From positions 372,001 through 436,000 of the forward strand of contig JAWLCL010000002.1 of the NCBI GenBank assembly GCA_041687255.1: a stretch of 64,000 bases of DNA. The letters run 5' to 3'. The notes below the pieces were generated by a model, which worked only from the letters and a program-made list of their open reading frames with translations, did no database searches and was not told the origin of the DNA. The DNA comes from Mariniphaga sp041687255 (GTDB lineage: Bacteria > Bacteroidota > Bacteroidia > Bacteroidales > Prolixibacteraceae). The translations under genes were made by a program, and so were the position numbers. This document shows, piece after piece, positions 8,170 through 17,280 of this stretch; position 1 is the first letter of the stretch, and every line of letters starts with the position of its first letter.

Positions 8170-9282
8170 TCACAGCACAGTTTCAACATTTACGTAAGGC
8201 AGGTGGAATGCTTCTGCAACACCTTCATAAACCACTTTCCCATCCACAACGTTAAGTCCCCTGCGAAGCGGTATGTTATCGATGCAGGCCTGTTTCCATC
8301 CTTTGCCGGCAATCTGCATGGCATAGGGGAGGGTGGCATTTGTCAGCGCTATGGTTGAAGTGCGGGGCACGGCGCCAGGCATGTTGGCCACACAATAATG
8401 AATGACATCATCAATAATAAATACCGGGTCGGCATGGGTTGTGGCTTTTGTGGTTTCAAAACATCCTCCCTGGTCAACGGCAACATCTACAAGCACGGTT
8501 CCGGCGCGCATTGTTTTAAGCATATCGCGGGTAACCAGCCGGGGAGCTTTTGCTCCGGGAATCAGCACAGCTCCAATTACCAAATCGTGGGTCTGGACCA
8601 TGTGCCTGATGTTATATTCGTTGCTCATCATTGTTTTAACATTTGCAGGCATGATGTCATCGAGGTAGCGCAGACGCTTAAGCGAGATATCCATAACAGT
8701 CACATCAGCACCCAGCCCGGCAGCCATTTTGGCCGCTTCGGTACCTACGATTCCGCCACCAAGCACCAGCACCTTTGCGGGCAATACTCCGGGTACACCT
8801 CCAAGCAGCACCCCGTATCCTCCATAAGTTTTTTCAAGGTATTTGGCTCCTTCCTGTACCGACATCCGCCCTGCGACTTCACTCATGGGAACCAGCAACG
8901 GGAGCGAGCGGTCGTCCATCTCTACGGTTTCGTAAGCCAGACATACGGATCCATTGTCTATCATTGCGCGGGTTAGCTCCTCGGACGATGCGAAATGAAA
9001 ATAGGTAAACAATATCTGTCCCTTTTTTATAAGACTGTATTCATACTCGATAGGTTCCTTTACTTTCATTATCATTTCTGCAATGGCATAAACATCTTCT
9101 ATGCCAGGAAGAGTTTTTGCCCCCGCATGATGATAGTCTTCATCGGTAAAGCCGCTGCCCAGACCGCCGTTTGACTGTACATATACCTCGTGACCCAGTT
9201 TTACGAGTTCTGCTGCACCTGCCGGTGTCAGTGCTATCCTGTTCTCATTGTTCTTTATTTCCTTCGGTACTCCTATTATCAT
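8170..9282 (-). CDS. ald: Alanine dehydrogenase
   Basis: 370 residues, full family length. It catalyses reversible NAD-dependent oxidative deamination of L-alanine to pyruvate and ammonia in the cytoplasm. The N-terminal substrate domain includes the conserved VKEP lysine (Lys75) and TYFHF histidine (His96), the catalytic pair known from characterised Ald enzymes. The Rossmann domain begins VLVLGGGIVGTEAA (about 170-183) with VMD ending the second strand. DQGGCFETTKATTH and VANMPGAVPRTST are also typical. A CAAAAATA sequence at 9307-9314 (TATTTTTG on the coding strand) is a possible -7 element just upstream. The gene ends in a strong terminator and appears monocistronic. Confidence 0.96.
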   Translation of the reverse strand: MIIGVPKEIKNNENRIALTPAGAAELVKLGHEVYVQSNGGLGSGFTDEDYHHAGAKTLPGIEDVYAIAEMIMKVKEPIEYEYSLIKKGQILFTYFHFASSEELTRAMIDNGSVCLAYETVEMDDRSLPLLVPMSEVAGRMSVQEGAKYLEKTYGGYGVLLGGVPGVLPAKVLVLGGGIVGTEAAKMAAGLGADVTVMDISLKRLRYLDDIMPANVKTMMSNEYNIRHMVQTHDLVIGAVLIPGAKAPRLVTRDMLKTMRAGTVLVDVAVDQGGCFETTKATTHADPVFIIDDVIHYCVANMPGAVPRTSTIALTNATLPYAMQIAGKGWKQACIDNIPLRRGLNVVDGKVVYEGVAEAFHLPYVNVETVL

Positions 9283-9456
9283 CTCTTTTTATGTTTTATT
9301 TTTTACCAAAAATAGATACCCGGTTTTTACAAAAACATGATAAAACTTAACAATCGGAACATATTACCTTTACTATGGAGGACTATTTTTGAAGAATATA
9401 ATAAATTGAAAGTTACTTTTTTAATAATATAAGGAAATGATATTTTTTAATCTTTA

Positions 9457-9485
9457 TTGTTTTCACATTGTTACTTGTATATTTG
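9457..9485 (+). promoter_or_regulatory. Candidate Bacteroidota-type promoter of the class I aminotransferase gene
   Basis: TATATTTG at 9478-9485 fits the -7 consensus TAnnTTTG. A TTG at 9457-9459 lies 18 nt upstream as a possible -33 element. The coding start follows at 9514, giving a leader of about 20 nt. Confidence 0.4.
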
Positions 9486-9513
9486 CTTCCCTGAAAAAAA
9501 AAAATTGTATAAC

Positions 9514-10749
9514 ATGCCCAGAGTATCAGAAAGAGGACGGGTTATGCCCAATTCACCCATACGGAAACTTGCCCCTTTGGCCGAAAAAGCCAAACAGCGG
9601 GGTGTAAAAGTGTATCATTTAAATATCGGTCAGCCCGATTTGCCTACACCCCCCGAGGCGTTGGAGGCAATTAAAAATATTGATCGTACTATTCTTGAAT
9701 ATACCCCAAGCGAAGGAATACGTTCGTTTCGTGAAAAGCTTGTAAAATATTACCACAGGTTTAACATTGATGTGGATGTTGATGATATTATTATCACTAC
9801 CGGGGGCAGTGAAGCCGTTACCTTTGCGTTTATGAGCTGCCTTGACCCCGGAGATGAGATTCTTGTTCCTGAGCCGGCATATGCAAATTATGAGGCGTTT
9901 GCCATTGTTGCAGGTGCCGTAATAAAGTCGCTGGCCGCCAGCATTGATGATGGTTTTGCCCTGCCTCCTGTAGAGGAGTTTGAAAAGTTGATTACGCCAA
10001 AAACAAAGGGCATAATGATATGCAACCCGAATAATCCTACCGGTTACCTCTATACCCGTGAGGAGATGAACAAAATCAGGGACCTGGTAAAGAAATACGA
10101 CCTTTACCTGTTTTCTGATGAGGTGTATCGCGAATTTTGTTATACCGGCTCTCCCTACATCTCGGCTTTTCACCTGGAGGGGATCGAACAGAATGTAGTG
10201 TTGATCGATTCGGTGTCGAAGCGTTACAGTGAATGCGGGCTGCGAATCGGGGCGCTTATTTCGAAAAATGAGGAAGTGAAGCAGAATGTGATGAAGTTTT
10301 GCCAGGCCCGTCTGAGCCCGCCCCTTATAGGACAGATTGCCGCAGAAGCTTCTCTGGATGCCGACCCTGAATACATGTTAACTAACTACAATGAGTATGT
10401 TAACCGGCGTAAATTTTTAATCGATGGCCTGAACCGAATTGAGGGAGTTTATTCACCCATTCCGATGGGGGCTTTTTATACCGTGGCGCGCCTCCCGGTC
10501 GATAATGCCGATGATTTCTGTGCATGGCTGCTCGATAAATTCGAATATGAAAAACAAACCCTTTTTCTTGCGCCGGCTTCAGGGTTTTATACCATTCCCG
10601 GCAAAGGAACCGATGAGGTGCGTATTGCCTATGTGCTGAATAAAAAAGATTTGGCTGTGTGCCTGAAGATTTTGGATGAAGCGCTGAAGGTTTATCCGGG
10701 GAGTAAGGTGAGGAAGGAAGTTATAGGAAAAGAGTCCTTCGGCTCATAA
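9514..10749 (+). CDS. Pyridoxal-phosphate-dependent aminotransferase class I (aspartate/aromatic type)
   Basis: 411 residues from the ATG at 9514; an upstream in-frame TTG at 9457 would overlap the predicted promoter and adds nothing family-like, so it is not used. Fold-type I motifs: NIGQPDLPTP (about 36-45), TTGGSEAV (cofactor phosphate), NPNNPTGYLYT (substrate/PLP), FSDEVYREF, and SVSKRYS with the Schiff-base lysine at about residue 236, followed by CGLRIG. It transfers amino groups between an amino acid and 2-oxoglutarate. Exact substrate (aspartate versus aromatic or other) cannot be set from sequence. Monocistronic and transcribed away from ald. Confidence 0.93.
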   Translation: MPRVSERGRVMPNSPIRKLAPLAEKAKQRGVKVYHLNIGQPDLPTPPEALEAIKNIDRTILEYTPSEGIRSFREKLVKYYHRFNIDVDVDDIIITTGGSEAVTFAFMSCLDPGDEILVPEPAYANYEAFAIVAGAVIKSLAASIDDGFALPPVEEFEKLITPKTKGIMICNPNNPTGYLYTREEMNKIRDLVKKYDLYLFSDEVYREFCYTGSPYISAFHLEGIEQNVVLIDSVSKRYSECGLRIGALISKNEEVKQNVMKFCQARLSPPLIGQIAAEASLDADPEYMLTNYNEYVNRRKFLIDGLNRIEGVYSPIPMGAFYTVARLPVDNADDFCAWLLDKFEYEKQTLFLAPASGFYTIPGKGTDEVRIAYVLNKKDLAVCLKILDEALKVYPGSKVRKEVIGKESFGS

Positions 10750-10803
10750 ATTAGAAGAAATTACTTAGAGTTGTATTAACTATTAAAATAAATTATAAGT
10801 TTA

Positions 10804-10855
10804 AATCCAATAGTATTGGATTATAGCATATTATGATCCTTTAATTAGATCATAA
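10804..10855. terminator. Two tandem AT-rich hairpins between convergent genes
   Basis: A perfect 9-bp inverted repeat aatccaata/tattggatt (10804-10822, one-base centre) is followed by ttatgatc/gatcataa (10831-10855, 9-nt loop). They sit between the plus-strand aminotransferase and the minus-strand pyruvyl transferase gene. There is no long T-run, and the 1-nt centre means the first arm must fray, so a terminator role is only plausible. Confidence 0.35.
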
Positions 10856-10904
10856 AGATTTAATCATTATATGACATTAAACTTAATGTGCTAATATTCA
10901 ATTA

Positions 10905-11984
10905 TTAAAAATGCTTTTTTTCTGCTAATGATAAACTTTTTTTAAGAAAATCCAATGATCTTATTTTTTCATTCAACAGGATACCATCCACCTGCCGATA
11001 ATCTATAGCAGACTTTATCAATTCTTCATGGAAATCGTTTATATCAACTATTAAACGGGACTCCAGTTTTAACAAATTTAACAGGTTTTGTAATCGTGTT
11101 ATGCCTCTGTGTTTGTTTCCAAGACAAACAAATTTTTTACGAAAGATTATAGAAAACACTGTACAATGAAACGAATCGGTAATAACTATTTCTGCATTTT
11201 TAATATGGCTTAACCAGGTGTTTACACTTTTAAATAAATACAATCCTTTTCTTGATAAAAGTTTTTTCCCATTTATAGGCGTAAATTTCAGGTTGTTCTT
11301 TGAAGCAACTTTTTTAAAATAGTTTTCCTTTACAACAGAATCATCCAGAATCATATAAACAAGCCTTCCCTTCTTCGAATTTGATATTGATTTTTTATCT
11401 GCAAGTTCATTGAAATACATTGGGTCTATGAGTAATGTAGGATCCAAAACGTCAGTGCAAGTAATGCCAAAAGTGTTTTTGCAAATTTTTACTCCAGATT
11501 TTTCTCTTACAGAAACAGCATTAAACCGATTAACAAGCGTTCGAATTTTTTGTGTTACTTTTTCATCTGCTTCCCAATAATCAATACCAAAACTTGCAGC
11601 ATAGGCTATTTTAACTTTTTCATCGTCAACAAAATCTAAATAATATCTGTACATTGATTCCAGGTCATTTCTATATCTCCAAACCTGATCACTCCCGACT
11701 ATAAAGGCATCTAATATATTATTTAGTTCTTTTAATTTACTGAGACTGTTTGTTGGAGGGAGGATTCCCGGGATGTTATTTACTCTAAACTTCCAAAAAT
11801 GAAAACCAAGTATTGCAATTATTCGCGCGGCAATTTTTTTTCGTAATGTTGGAGGTTGTGGTATAAAGTTTATAACGAAAGGAGTGTAACCTACATTTTC
11901 AATAAGCTTATAAATTGCAAATGCTTGCAACACTGCACCATAATTATAGTTTGAATGATGAAAGGTTAGAATTCCTATTTTCAT
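10905..11984 (-). CDS. Polysaccharide pyruvyl transferase family protein
   Basis: 359 residues. The N-terminus MKIGILTFHHSNYNYGAVLQ is the hallmark of this family (PF04230), and GSDQVWRY near residue 97 and ITDSFHCTVFSIIF near 272 (the nucleotide/acceptor region with conserved S-F-H) are present. Members add pyruvate from phosphoenolpyruvate onto sugars of surface polysaccharides, though many are uncharacterised. The gene starts 5 nt after the stop of the FrhB-like iron-sulfur gene, so they are one transcript; this pair is common in Bacteroidota capsule and O-antigen loci. Noticeably AT-rich compared with the housekeeping genes to its left, as usual for polysaccharide loci. Confidence 0.87.
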   Translation of the reverse strand: MKIGILTFHHSNYNYGAVLQAFAIYKLIENVGYTPFVINFIPQPPTLRKKIAARIIAILGFHFWKFRVNNIPGILPPTNSLSKLKELNNILDAFIVGSDQVWRYRNDLESMYRYYLDFVDDEKVKIAYAASFGIDYWEADEKVTQKIRTLVNRFNAVSVREKSGVKICKNTFGITCTDVLDPTLLIDPMYFNELADKKSISNSKKGRLVYMILDDSVVKENYFKKVASKNNLKFTPINGKKLLSRKGLYLFKSVNTWLSHIKNAEIVITDSFHCTVFSIIFRKKFVCLGNKHRGITRLQNLLNLLKLESRLIVDINDFHEELIKSAIDYRQVDGILLNEKIRSLDFLKKSLSLAEKKHF

Positions 11985-11989
11985 ATTAA

Positions 11990-13351
11990 TTATTTGATGT
12001 GTAGCTTTTTAAATGCAGATTTTTTAAAATGATAGAAAGCGGTCGCTATTTTTAACATTTTTAAATGTGCCTTCATATCTGTATCGAAATTAGTTGCATC
12101 TCGTGTTTTAAGCCAGGTAATTAAACTTTTCTGCCGGATTTTTCTTCGAAGCCACTGAACAATGGCGAAATCAAATGTAATTTTTTCTTGACTAAATCTT
12201 TTCGGAGGTATATTTTTATTATTCTGCTTTGCTTCCTTTATCCTGTATGAAAGACCTGTATGCCGATGATTAAAACTTCCTTTTTGGGAGGCCAGGAATT
12301 GATCCAGACTTAAATGATCCAACGATAACTTTTTCTGGTTGATTCCATCATTAATTAACTTCTCCGCTAAAACAGTTCGTGTCACAATAAGATTTGTTCC
12401 TTTTCCATCTAAATGGTACGGATTAATCCATGCATCACCTAATGAAATGTCTGCAAGTTCAGTGGTAACATCTTCACAAAAATCACAAGCATTTGATTTA
12501 AATAAGCCTGTGCCCCACATATCACCTGCTTGTTTCATCCGTATAGTTTTTTCACTGTTGGTTTCCTGTTCTATGCATCCAAATGAATAATCACCTGCGC
12601 TGCTTTCAATATTTTTTATTCTGTATTGAGGCTGAAGAATTTTTTTTGTAGCACCTGCTTTAGCTGACAAATACTCTGTGTAAAACCTACTCTTTAAACC
12701 TCCGCAAATTATTCCAATCAGAAACGGTATTTTTTCATTTAATTCAGGGTCTCTATGTTGGGCCAGGCGAATTGCTTTTATAAAACATCCGACTCCCACT
12801 ATGGCAATTTTCCCTTTTAATTTATGTACTTCAGGTAAAATTGTACCAAGGGTGACAGGAAAGTACCTGGTTTTCGAAAAAGCCAATAATTCATCTTTAG
12901 AATTGCTTATGGAATATTCATAATATTGCCCGGGTTTGTGAGACTCTTTAACTGAAATGACGTGATTGATGTATCCTTTTTCCAGCAGTTCAGATGAAAC
13001 AAATGTTGCAAGACCTCCGGAAGAAGAGGTTAGCCTGTATTCATGGGCATATCCTGCATATATTCCGTAATATTTACCAATTTTTGGATGATGTAAAATG
13101 GCATCAATTAAGAACTTTTCAGCTAATTCATTTTCTGTTTTTACTTCATTTTCCGGTTCGGGATTAAACGGACAAACAGTTATGCAGTCCCCATTATTAT
13201 TGCATTCATTAGTTAGTTGAGGGGTTAAAAAGCCAAGCTCGTTCCAATTCATTTTCAACGCACCGGATGGACATTTGTATACACAAAGTCCGCATCCAAT
13301 GCAAAGATCCTGGTTTACAACTTTACTGATGACTTCTGGAATATGAGCCAT
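11990..13351 (-). CDS. FrhB-like protein: ferredoxin domain plus coenzyme F420 hydrogenase/dehydrogenase beta-subunit domains
   Basis: 453 residues. An N-terminal 2[4Fe-4S] ferredoxin module shows CIGCGLCVYKCPSGA (about 17-31) and a second, less regular set CNNNGDCITVCPF (about 49-61). The FrhB/FdhB N- and C-terminal domains follow, with VGVGCFIKAIRL (about 190), IGIICGGLKSRFYTEYL (about 216), CDFCEDVTTELADISLGDAW (about 290-309) and GTNLIVTRT. The fold uses flavin and iron-sulfur clusters. In polysaccharide loci these proteins accompany pyruvyl transferases, and their redox reaction is unknown. No evidence that this organism makes F420. Likely cytoplasmic. Confidence 0.85.
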   Translation of the reverse strand: MAHIPEVISKVVNQDLCIGCGLCVYKCPSGALKMNWNELGFLTPQLTNECNNNGDCITVCPFNPEPENEVKTENELAEKFLIDAILHHPKIGKYYGIYAGYAHEYRLTSSSGGLATFVSSELLEKGYINHVISVKESHKPGQYYEYSISNSKDELLAFSKTRYFPVTLGTILPEVHKLKGKIAIVGVGCFIKAIRLAQHRDPELNEKIPFLIGIICGGLKSRFYTEYLSAKAGATKKILQPQYRIKNIESSAGDYSFGCIEQETNSEKTIRMKQAGDMWGTGLFKSNACDFCEDVTTELADISLGDAWINPYHLDGKGTNLIVTRTVLAEKLINDGINQKKLSLDHLSLDQFLASQKGSFNHRHTGLSYRIKEAKQNNKNIPPKRFSQEKITFDFAIVQWLRRKIRQKSLITWLKTRDATNFDTDMKAHLKMLKIATAFYHFKKSAFKKLHIK

Positions 13352-13818
13352 TTAAAAATTTATTATTTAAAGATTCAGTTCTACCTTGTTATTTTTATTT
13401 AAAACACTCAGTAGAATTATTTAAATAAACAAAGATATAAGAATAAAATGCATTTTAAATGAATGGATTTTTTGCTTGTCATTGTTTGATTCTCATAGGT
13501 TGAAGGGGTCATTGTCGGACGTAGTTGTTTTGCAGTGGCTTTTTATTCCTGTTTTAACAAACCCATGAGGGATTCGTACGCTTCCATATTTTTTCTGTCT
13601 GCCCGGCAAGCATAATGTTTCAATTCCTTTGCATTATTATTTTTAAATGAAATCCACATGTTTTGCATTCACAAATACAAATGAACAAAATTCATTAAAA
13701 CGAGTGGATTTCATCTGTTTCTTTAAAAATTTAAATTTTGTAAGGATGAAAAATGGTAATTGTAAATAATATAATCTGTAATTTGCTTTTGTATAAATGA
13801 TTAAGAGTCATTTATATA
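13352..13818. other. AT-rich intergenic region with one possible 41-codon reading frame
   Basis: About 470 nt between two minus-strand polysaccharide genes. A short open frame on the minus strand (13543-13668, 41 codons) encodes a Lys/Asn/Met-rich peptide containing ELKHYACRADRKNMEAYES. It has no recognised family and no clear ribosome-binding site, so it is recorded here but not called as a gene. A perfect 8-bp hairpin ataaatga/tcatttat (13793-13815) just after the glycosyltransferase stop could end transcription of that gene, though it lacks a T-run. Confidence 0.4.
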
Positions 13819-14841
13819 TTATTTTTGAATTATCTTGCCAATGGCTTCTAACAATTTTTTCTTTCTGGTTGAAAATAAAAATGGTTTTAATATTAGTTCC
13901 CTTTTTGATTCCCAATGAACATGAGTTTTATTTTCTATTCTTTTTTCAATAATATCCGCAATTTCATGTATATTCCTTTTCGTTACTATACCCCCACTTT
14001 TAACTATTTCCGGCATTCCACCAACATTTGTTACTATGGGGAAACAGCCGAAATTCATAGCTTCTATAATAGAAACTCCAAATGATTCTGAACGTGAAAA
14101 TTGACAGTATATCTTCGCTCTTTTATAATATCTTTCCAGTTCCTCATGCGCGACAGGTTCAATACATTCAAGATTTGCCGGGCAATTTCCCGGAAATTCT
14201 TTAATGAGATTTTTATTGATGCCTATTATCATAAACTTGAACTCAGGAAGTGATTCAGCTACTTTTATAAAAGTATCAATGCCTTTCAATAAGAAAGTGC
14301 GTCTTGATTCAATTAATCCAACAGTAATTATTAAATTTTCTTTTTTAGTTTGGAGGTTGTTCTTTACTGGAATATTTACACAATTATAAATAAGATGTGT
14401 ATTCGATTTTCTGGTAATCCAGCTTGTCCTTCTTGCGACATTTTTTGAAACAGCAAAATTTAAGGTGCTGTGCTTCATTGAAAAAACAGCAAAATATCCA
14501 CGAATTTTTGATGTAAAAACACCATAGTTTAGTTCAGGCATTTTTATAACATCATAGCCTCCAACAACCACAAATGAGTTTATTCCAATAACTTTACCAA
14601 AAAGTACAGGCAAAAATGAATGCTGATCTGCAAACCATATAAAAACCGCATCATATTTCCATATGTTGAAGAGAAGAAAAAGGAATTGCCTGATGAATTG
14701 CATTGCGGTTTTATACAATCCTTTTGAAGGCTTGAATGAATACTTTTTTACATCATATGTTACTGACAAAATTTCAAAATCGGTTTTAACAAATGACGAA
14801 AAGGATGTATAGATAAACAGTATCTTTTTTTTATGTTCCAT
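13819..14841 (-). CDS. Glycosyltransferase (GT-B fold, family 4-like)
   Basis: 340 residues. The C-terminal domain has the GT4 pattern: IITVGLIESRRTFLLKGIDTFIKVAE (about 165-190), MIIGINK, YYKRAKIYCQFSRSESFGVSIIEAMNFGCFPIVTNVGG (about 250-290), where SRSESFGVSIIEAM is the E-x7-E motif binding the sugar nucleotide. The N-terminal acceptor domain is divergent. It likely adds one sugar of the surface polysaccharide at the inner membrane face. It diverges from the wbpI-like gene across a 49-nt region holding promoter-like sequence. Donor and acceptor unknown. Confidence 0.88.
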   Translation of the reverse strand: MEHKKKILFIYTSFSSFVKTDFEILSVTYDVKKYSFKPSKGLYKTAMQFIRQFLFLLFNIWKYDAVFIWFADQHSFLPVLFGKVIGINSFVVVGGYDVIKMPELNYGVFTSKIRGYFAVFSMKHSTLNFAVSKNVARRTSWITRKSNTHLIYNCVNIPVKNNLQTKKENLIITVGLIESRRTFLLKGIDTFIKVAESLPEFKFMIIGINKNLIKEFPGNCPANLECIEPVAHEELERYYKRAKIYCQFSRSESFGVSIIEAMNFGCFPIVTNVGGMPEIVKSGGIVTKRNIHEIADIIEKRIENKTHVHWESKRELILKPFLFSTRKKKLLEAIGKIIQK

Positions 14842-14858
14842 TTAATATCCAAAAATAG

Positions 14859-14866
14859 TACTTTTG
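14859..14866 (+). promoter_or_regulatory. Candidate -7 promoter element for the wbpI-E-D-B genes
   Basis: TACTTTTG matches TAnnTTTG, 24 nt before the ATG at 14891. No good -33 TTG was found. A TATTTTTG on the other strand (14850-14857) overlaps the start region of the divergent glycosyltransferase. Confidence 0.35.
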
Positions 14867-14890
14867 TTAATTTGAGAAAAAAATAAAATT

Positions 14891-15964
14891 ATGCCAAAAA
14901 TTCTCACCATTGTGGGTGCCCGTCCACAATTTGTTAAAGCGGCTGCATTAAGCCGTGCATTGAAACAGTTTCACCTGGAAGAGGTGCTGGTGCATACCGG
15001 TCAGCATTTCGATAAAAATATGGCTGAAATATTCTTTAACCAGATGGAAATTCCTGTCCCTGCTTATAACCTGGGAATCCATTCGCTTAGCCATGGAGCG
15101 ATGACGGGGCGCATGCTTGAAGCAATTGAAGGTGTTATTCTTCAGGAGCGTCCTTCTGCAGTGGTGGTGTTTGGCGATACCAATTCAACCCTGGCCGGCG
15201 CACTGGCTGCAAGTAAGCTACATGTTCCGGTGGCGCATGTAGAGGCTGGTTTACGCAGCTACAACATGCAAATGCCTGAAGAGGTAAACCGGATTTTGAC
15301 CGACCGGATATCCGGCTTTTTGTTTGCTCCTACTGAGACTGCTGTTCACAATTTGCATAAAGAAGGATTTGGAAACTTCAATGTAAGAATCGAAAACACC
15401 GGGGATGTAATGTACGATGTAGCTCTTTTTTACAGCAGGATTTCCTCCGGGCGTTCTTCAATCTTAAATGAATTGCCCGACAATAATCCAATATTGCTGG
15501 CCACAATTCACCGGCAGGAAAACACCGATGACCTGCAGAGGCTAGCGTCTATAATGGAAGCTTTAAATGAACTTTCCTCTGACTACAGCATTGTGCTTCC
15601 CCTTCATCCGCGGACAAGAAAAATTCTGGAGCAGCAGAATATTACGTTAAAGTTTAACCCAATTGATCCTGTGGGCTATTTCGATATGATTGAACTTCTA
15701 AAAACCTGTTCATTTGTTGTTACCGATAGCGGAGGCCTTCAAAAGGAAGCTTTCTTTTTCCAAAAACAGTGCCTGGTTATCCGTAGTGAAACGGAATGGA
15801 CCGAATTGGTGGAATTAGGCTATAATCATATTGTTGGTTCCGATAAGCAGCTTATTCTGGAAAAAGCTGAAGCTGTAAAACATACCAGACCCGGATTCAC
15901 TGAAAAACCATACGGAGATGGAAATGCTGCTGCGAAAATAGCTTCATTTTTAAAAGAATTGTAA
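14891..15964 (+). CDS. wbpI: UDP-sugar 2-epimerase, WbpI-like (UDP-GlcNAc 2-epimerase family)
   Basis: 357 residues, full length for the non-hydrolysing 2-epimerase family. Motifs: GARPQFVKAAALS, HTGQHFDKNM, FGDTNSTLAGALAASKLHVP, HVEAGLRSYNMQMPEEVNR and TDSGGLQKEAFF. WecB and WbpI share this fold, but the HGAMTGRMLEAIE segment and the three partner genes downstream (WbpE, WbpD, WbpB types) favour WbpI. WbpI converts UDP-2,3-diacetamido-2,3-dideoxy-glucuronate to the mannuronate epimer. A WecB role (UDP-ManNAc from UDP-GlcNAc) cannot be excluded from sequence alone. First gene of a four-gene plus-strand run. Confidence 0.88.
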   Translation: MPKILTIVGARPQFVKAAALSRALKQFHLEEVLVHTGQHFDKNMAEIFFNQMEIPVPAYNLGIHSLSHGAMTGRMLEAIEGVILQERPSAVVVFGDTNSTLAGALAASKLHVPVAHVEAGLRSYNMQMPEEVNRILTDRISGFLFAPTETAVHNLHKEGFGNFNVRIENTGDVMYDVALFYSRISSGRSSILNELPDNNPILLATIHRQENTDDLQRLASIMEALNELSSDYSIVLPLHPRTRKILEQQNITLKFNPIDPVGYFDMIELLKTCSFVVTDSGGLQKEAFFFQKQCLVIRSETEWTELVELGYNHIVGSDKQLILEKAEAVKHTRPGFTEKPYGDGNAAAKIASFLKEL

Positions 15965-16060
15965 CCTGAGGAGACCTTGTGCTACCAGGAAAGTTTAAAT
16001 TTGTTTTTCAGCGGACAAGTGACCGGTGACATTATGCATAAGCGGTAAAATCTAAAAGAG

Positions 16061-17206
16061 ATGGAAAAAATACATATGTGCGACACCTATGGGCAGTATC
16101 TGACGATGAAGGAAGAAATTGATGCTGCCATGCAGGAAGTGATAAAATCAACCCAGTTCATTAAAGGAGGTAAGGTGCTTGAATTTGAGAAAGAGCTTGC
16201 AGATTTTCTGGGGGCACATGTAATTGCCTGTGGAAACGGAACTGATGCTCTTCAAATTGCATTAATGGCCTTTAACCTGCAACCGGGCGATGAGGTAATC
16301 ACTACTCCTTTCACATTTATTGCCACAGTAGAGGTGCTTGCACTGCTGGGCCTGCGTCCTGTATTTGCTGATGTACAACCCGGAACATATAATATTGATG
16401 CCCGTTTGATAGAGGAAAAAATTACCCAACGGACCAGGGTTATACTGCCGGTGCATCTTTTTGGTCAGTGTGCGGAGATGGAACCTATGCTGCAGCTGGC
16501 TGAAAGACATAATCTTTTTCTTTTGGAGGATGCCTGCCAGGCGTTGGGCAGTGAATATATTTTTAGCAACGGCTCAATGAGACCTGCAGGAGCAATAGGG
16601 CATGCCGGCTGCAACTCTTTTTTTCCTTCAAAAAACCTGGGTGCATTTGGCGATGGGGGAGCTGTTTATACGAGGGATGATAAGCTGGCTGCGGTTATAA
16701 GGTCGATTGCCAATCATGGCATGAAGCAGAAGTACCAGTACGAACGCATAGGTGTTAATTCAAGGCTTGACAGCCTGCAGGCAGCAGTGCTGAGTATTAA
16801 GCTGAAGCATTTCTCACGGCATTTGAAGGCCCGGCAGGCTGCTGCTGCATGGTATGATGAGCATCTGAAGGGAATTGAAGAGATACAGCTGCCTGAAAGG
16901 GCTGCATACAGCACACACTCCTTTCATCAGTATACCATTCGCATCCGGCAGCGGGATGAACTGCAGCGTTTTTTAAAAGAGAGAGAGATTCCTTCCATGG
17001 TTTATTACCCGGGGGTTATTCATCTTCAGGAAGCATACCGCTACCTGGGGTATAAGAAAAATGATTTTCCGGTGAGTGAAGATCTTTCCCAAACGGTGCT
17101 GTCGCTGCCTATGCATACAGAGTTGAATGAAGTGCAGCTTGAATATATTACAGATTCGATAAAAGAGTTTTTTCACGCAAAGACGCAAAGACGCAAAGAA
17201 AATTAA
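16061..17206 (+). CDS. wbpE: DegT/DnrJ/EryC1-family sugar aminotransferase, WbpE-like
   Basis: 381 residues. Fold-type I PLP enzyme with NGTDALQIALMAF (about 67-79), TPFTFIATVEVL (about 87-98), ILPVHLFGQCAEM, LLEDACQALGSEY and the Schiff-base lysine Lys191 in FFPSKNLGAFGDGGA. WbpE aminates UDP-3-keto-GlcNAc-uronate using glutamate. Neighbours encode the steps before and after. The last nine or so residues (HAKTQRRKEN) are encoded by a dispersed intergenic repeat (17174-17198), so the native end of the enzyme was probably nearer KEFF; such a tail should be tolerated on the protein surface. The stop is TAA at 17204-17206. Confidence 0.9.
   Translation: MEKIHMCDTYGQYLTMKEEIDAAMQEVIKSTQFIKGGKVLEFEKELADFLGAHVIACGNGTDALQIALMAFNLQPGDEVITTPFTFIATVEVLALLGLRPVFADVQPGTYNIDARLIEEKITQRTRVILPVHLFGQCAEMEPMLQLAERHNLFLLEDACQALGSEYIFSNGSMRPAGAIGHAGCNSFFPSKNLGAFGDGGAVYTRDDKLAAVIRSIANHGMKQKYQYERIGVNSRLDSLQAAVLSIKLKHFSRHLKARQAAAAWYDEHLKGIEEIQLPERAAYSTHSFHQYTIRIRQRDELQRFLKEREIPSMVYYPGVIHLQEAYRYLGYKKNDFPVSEDLSQTVLSLPMHTELNEVQLEYITDSIKEFFHAKTQRRKEN
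17174..17198 (+). repeat. Dispersed acgcaaag repeat, copy 1 (inside the aminotransferase C-terminus)
   Basis: Three tandem 8-nt units (gacgcaaa) beginning CACGCAAAGACGCAAAG. The first 17 nt are a perfect inverted match to 17281-17297. It supplies the final codons of the WbpE-like gene. Confidence 0.85.
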
Positions 17207-17280
17207 GGATCAAATATGTAGAGAAGGATTCTGGAAAATTTATAAAGATATAGATATCAATTAAACAATCGGATTATTGC

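Noticed and set aside
9457..9513. TTG-initiated 19-residue extension of the class I aminotransferase
   Set aside because: It overlaps the predicted promoter, is Cys/aromatic-rich and not family-like; the ATG at 9514 fits homologous starts.
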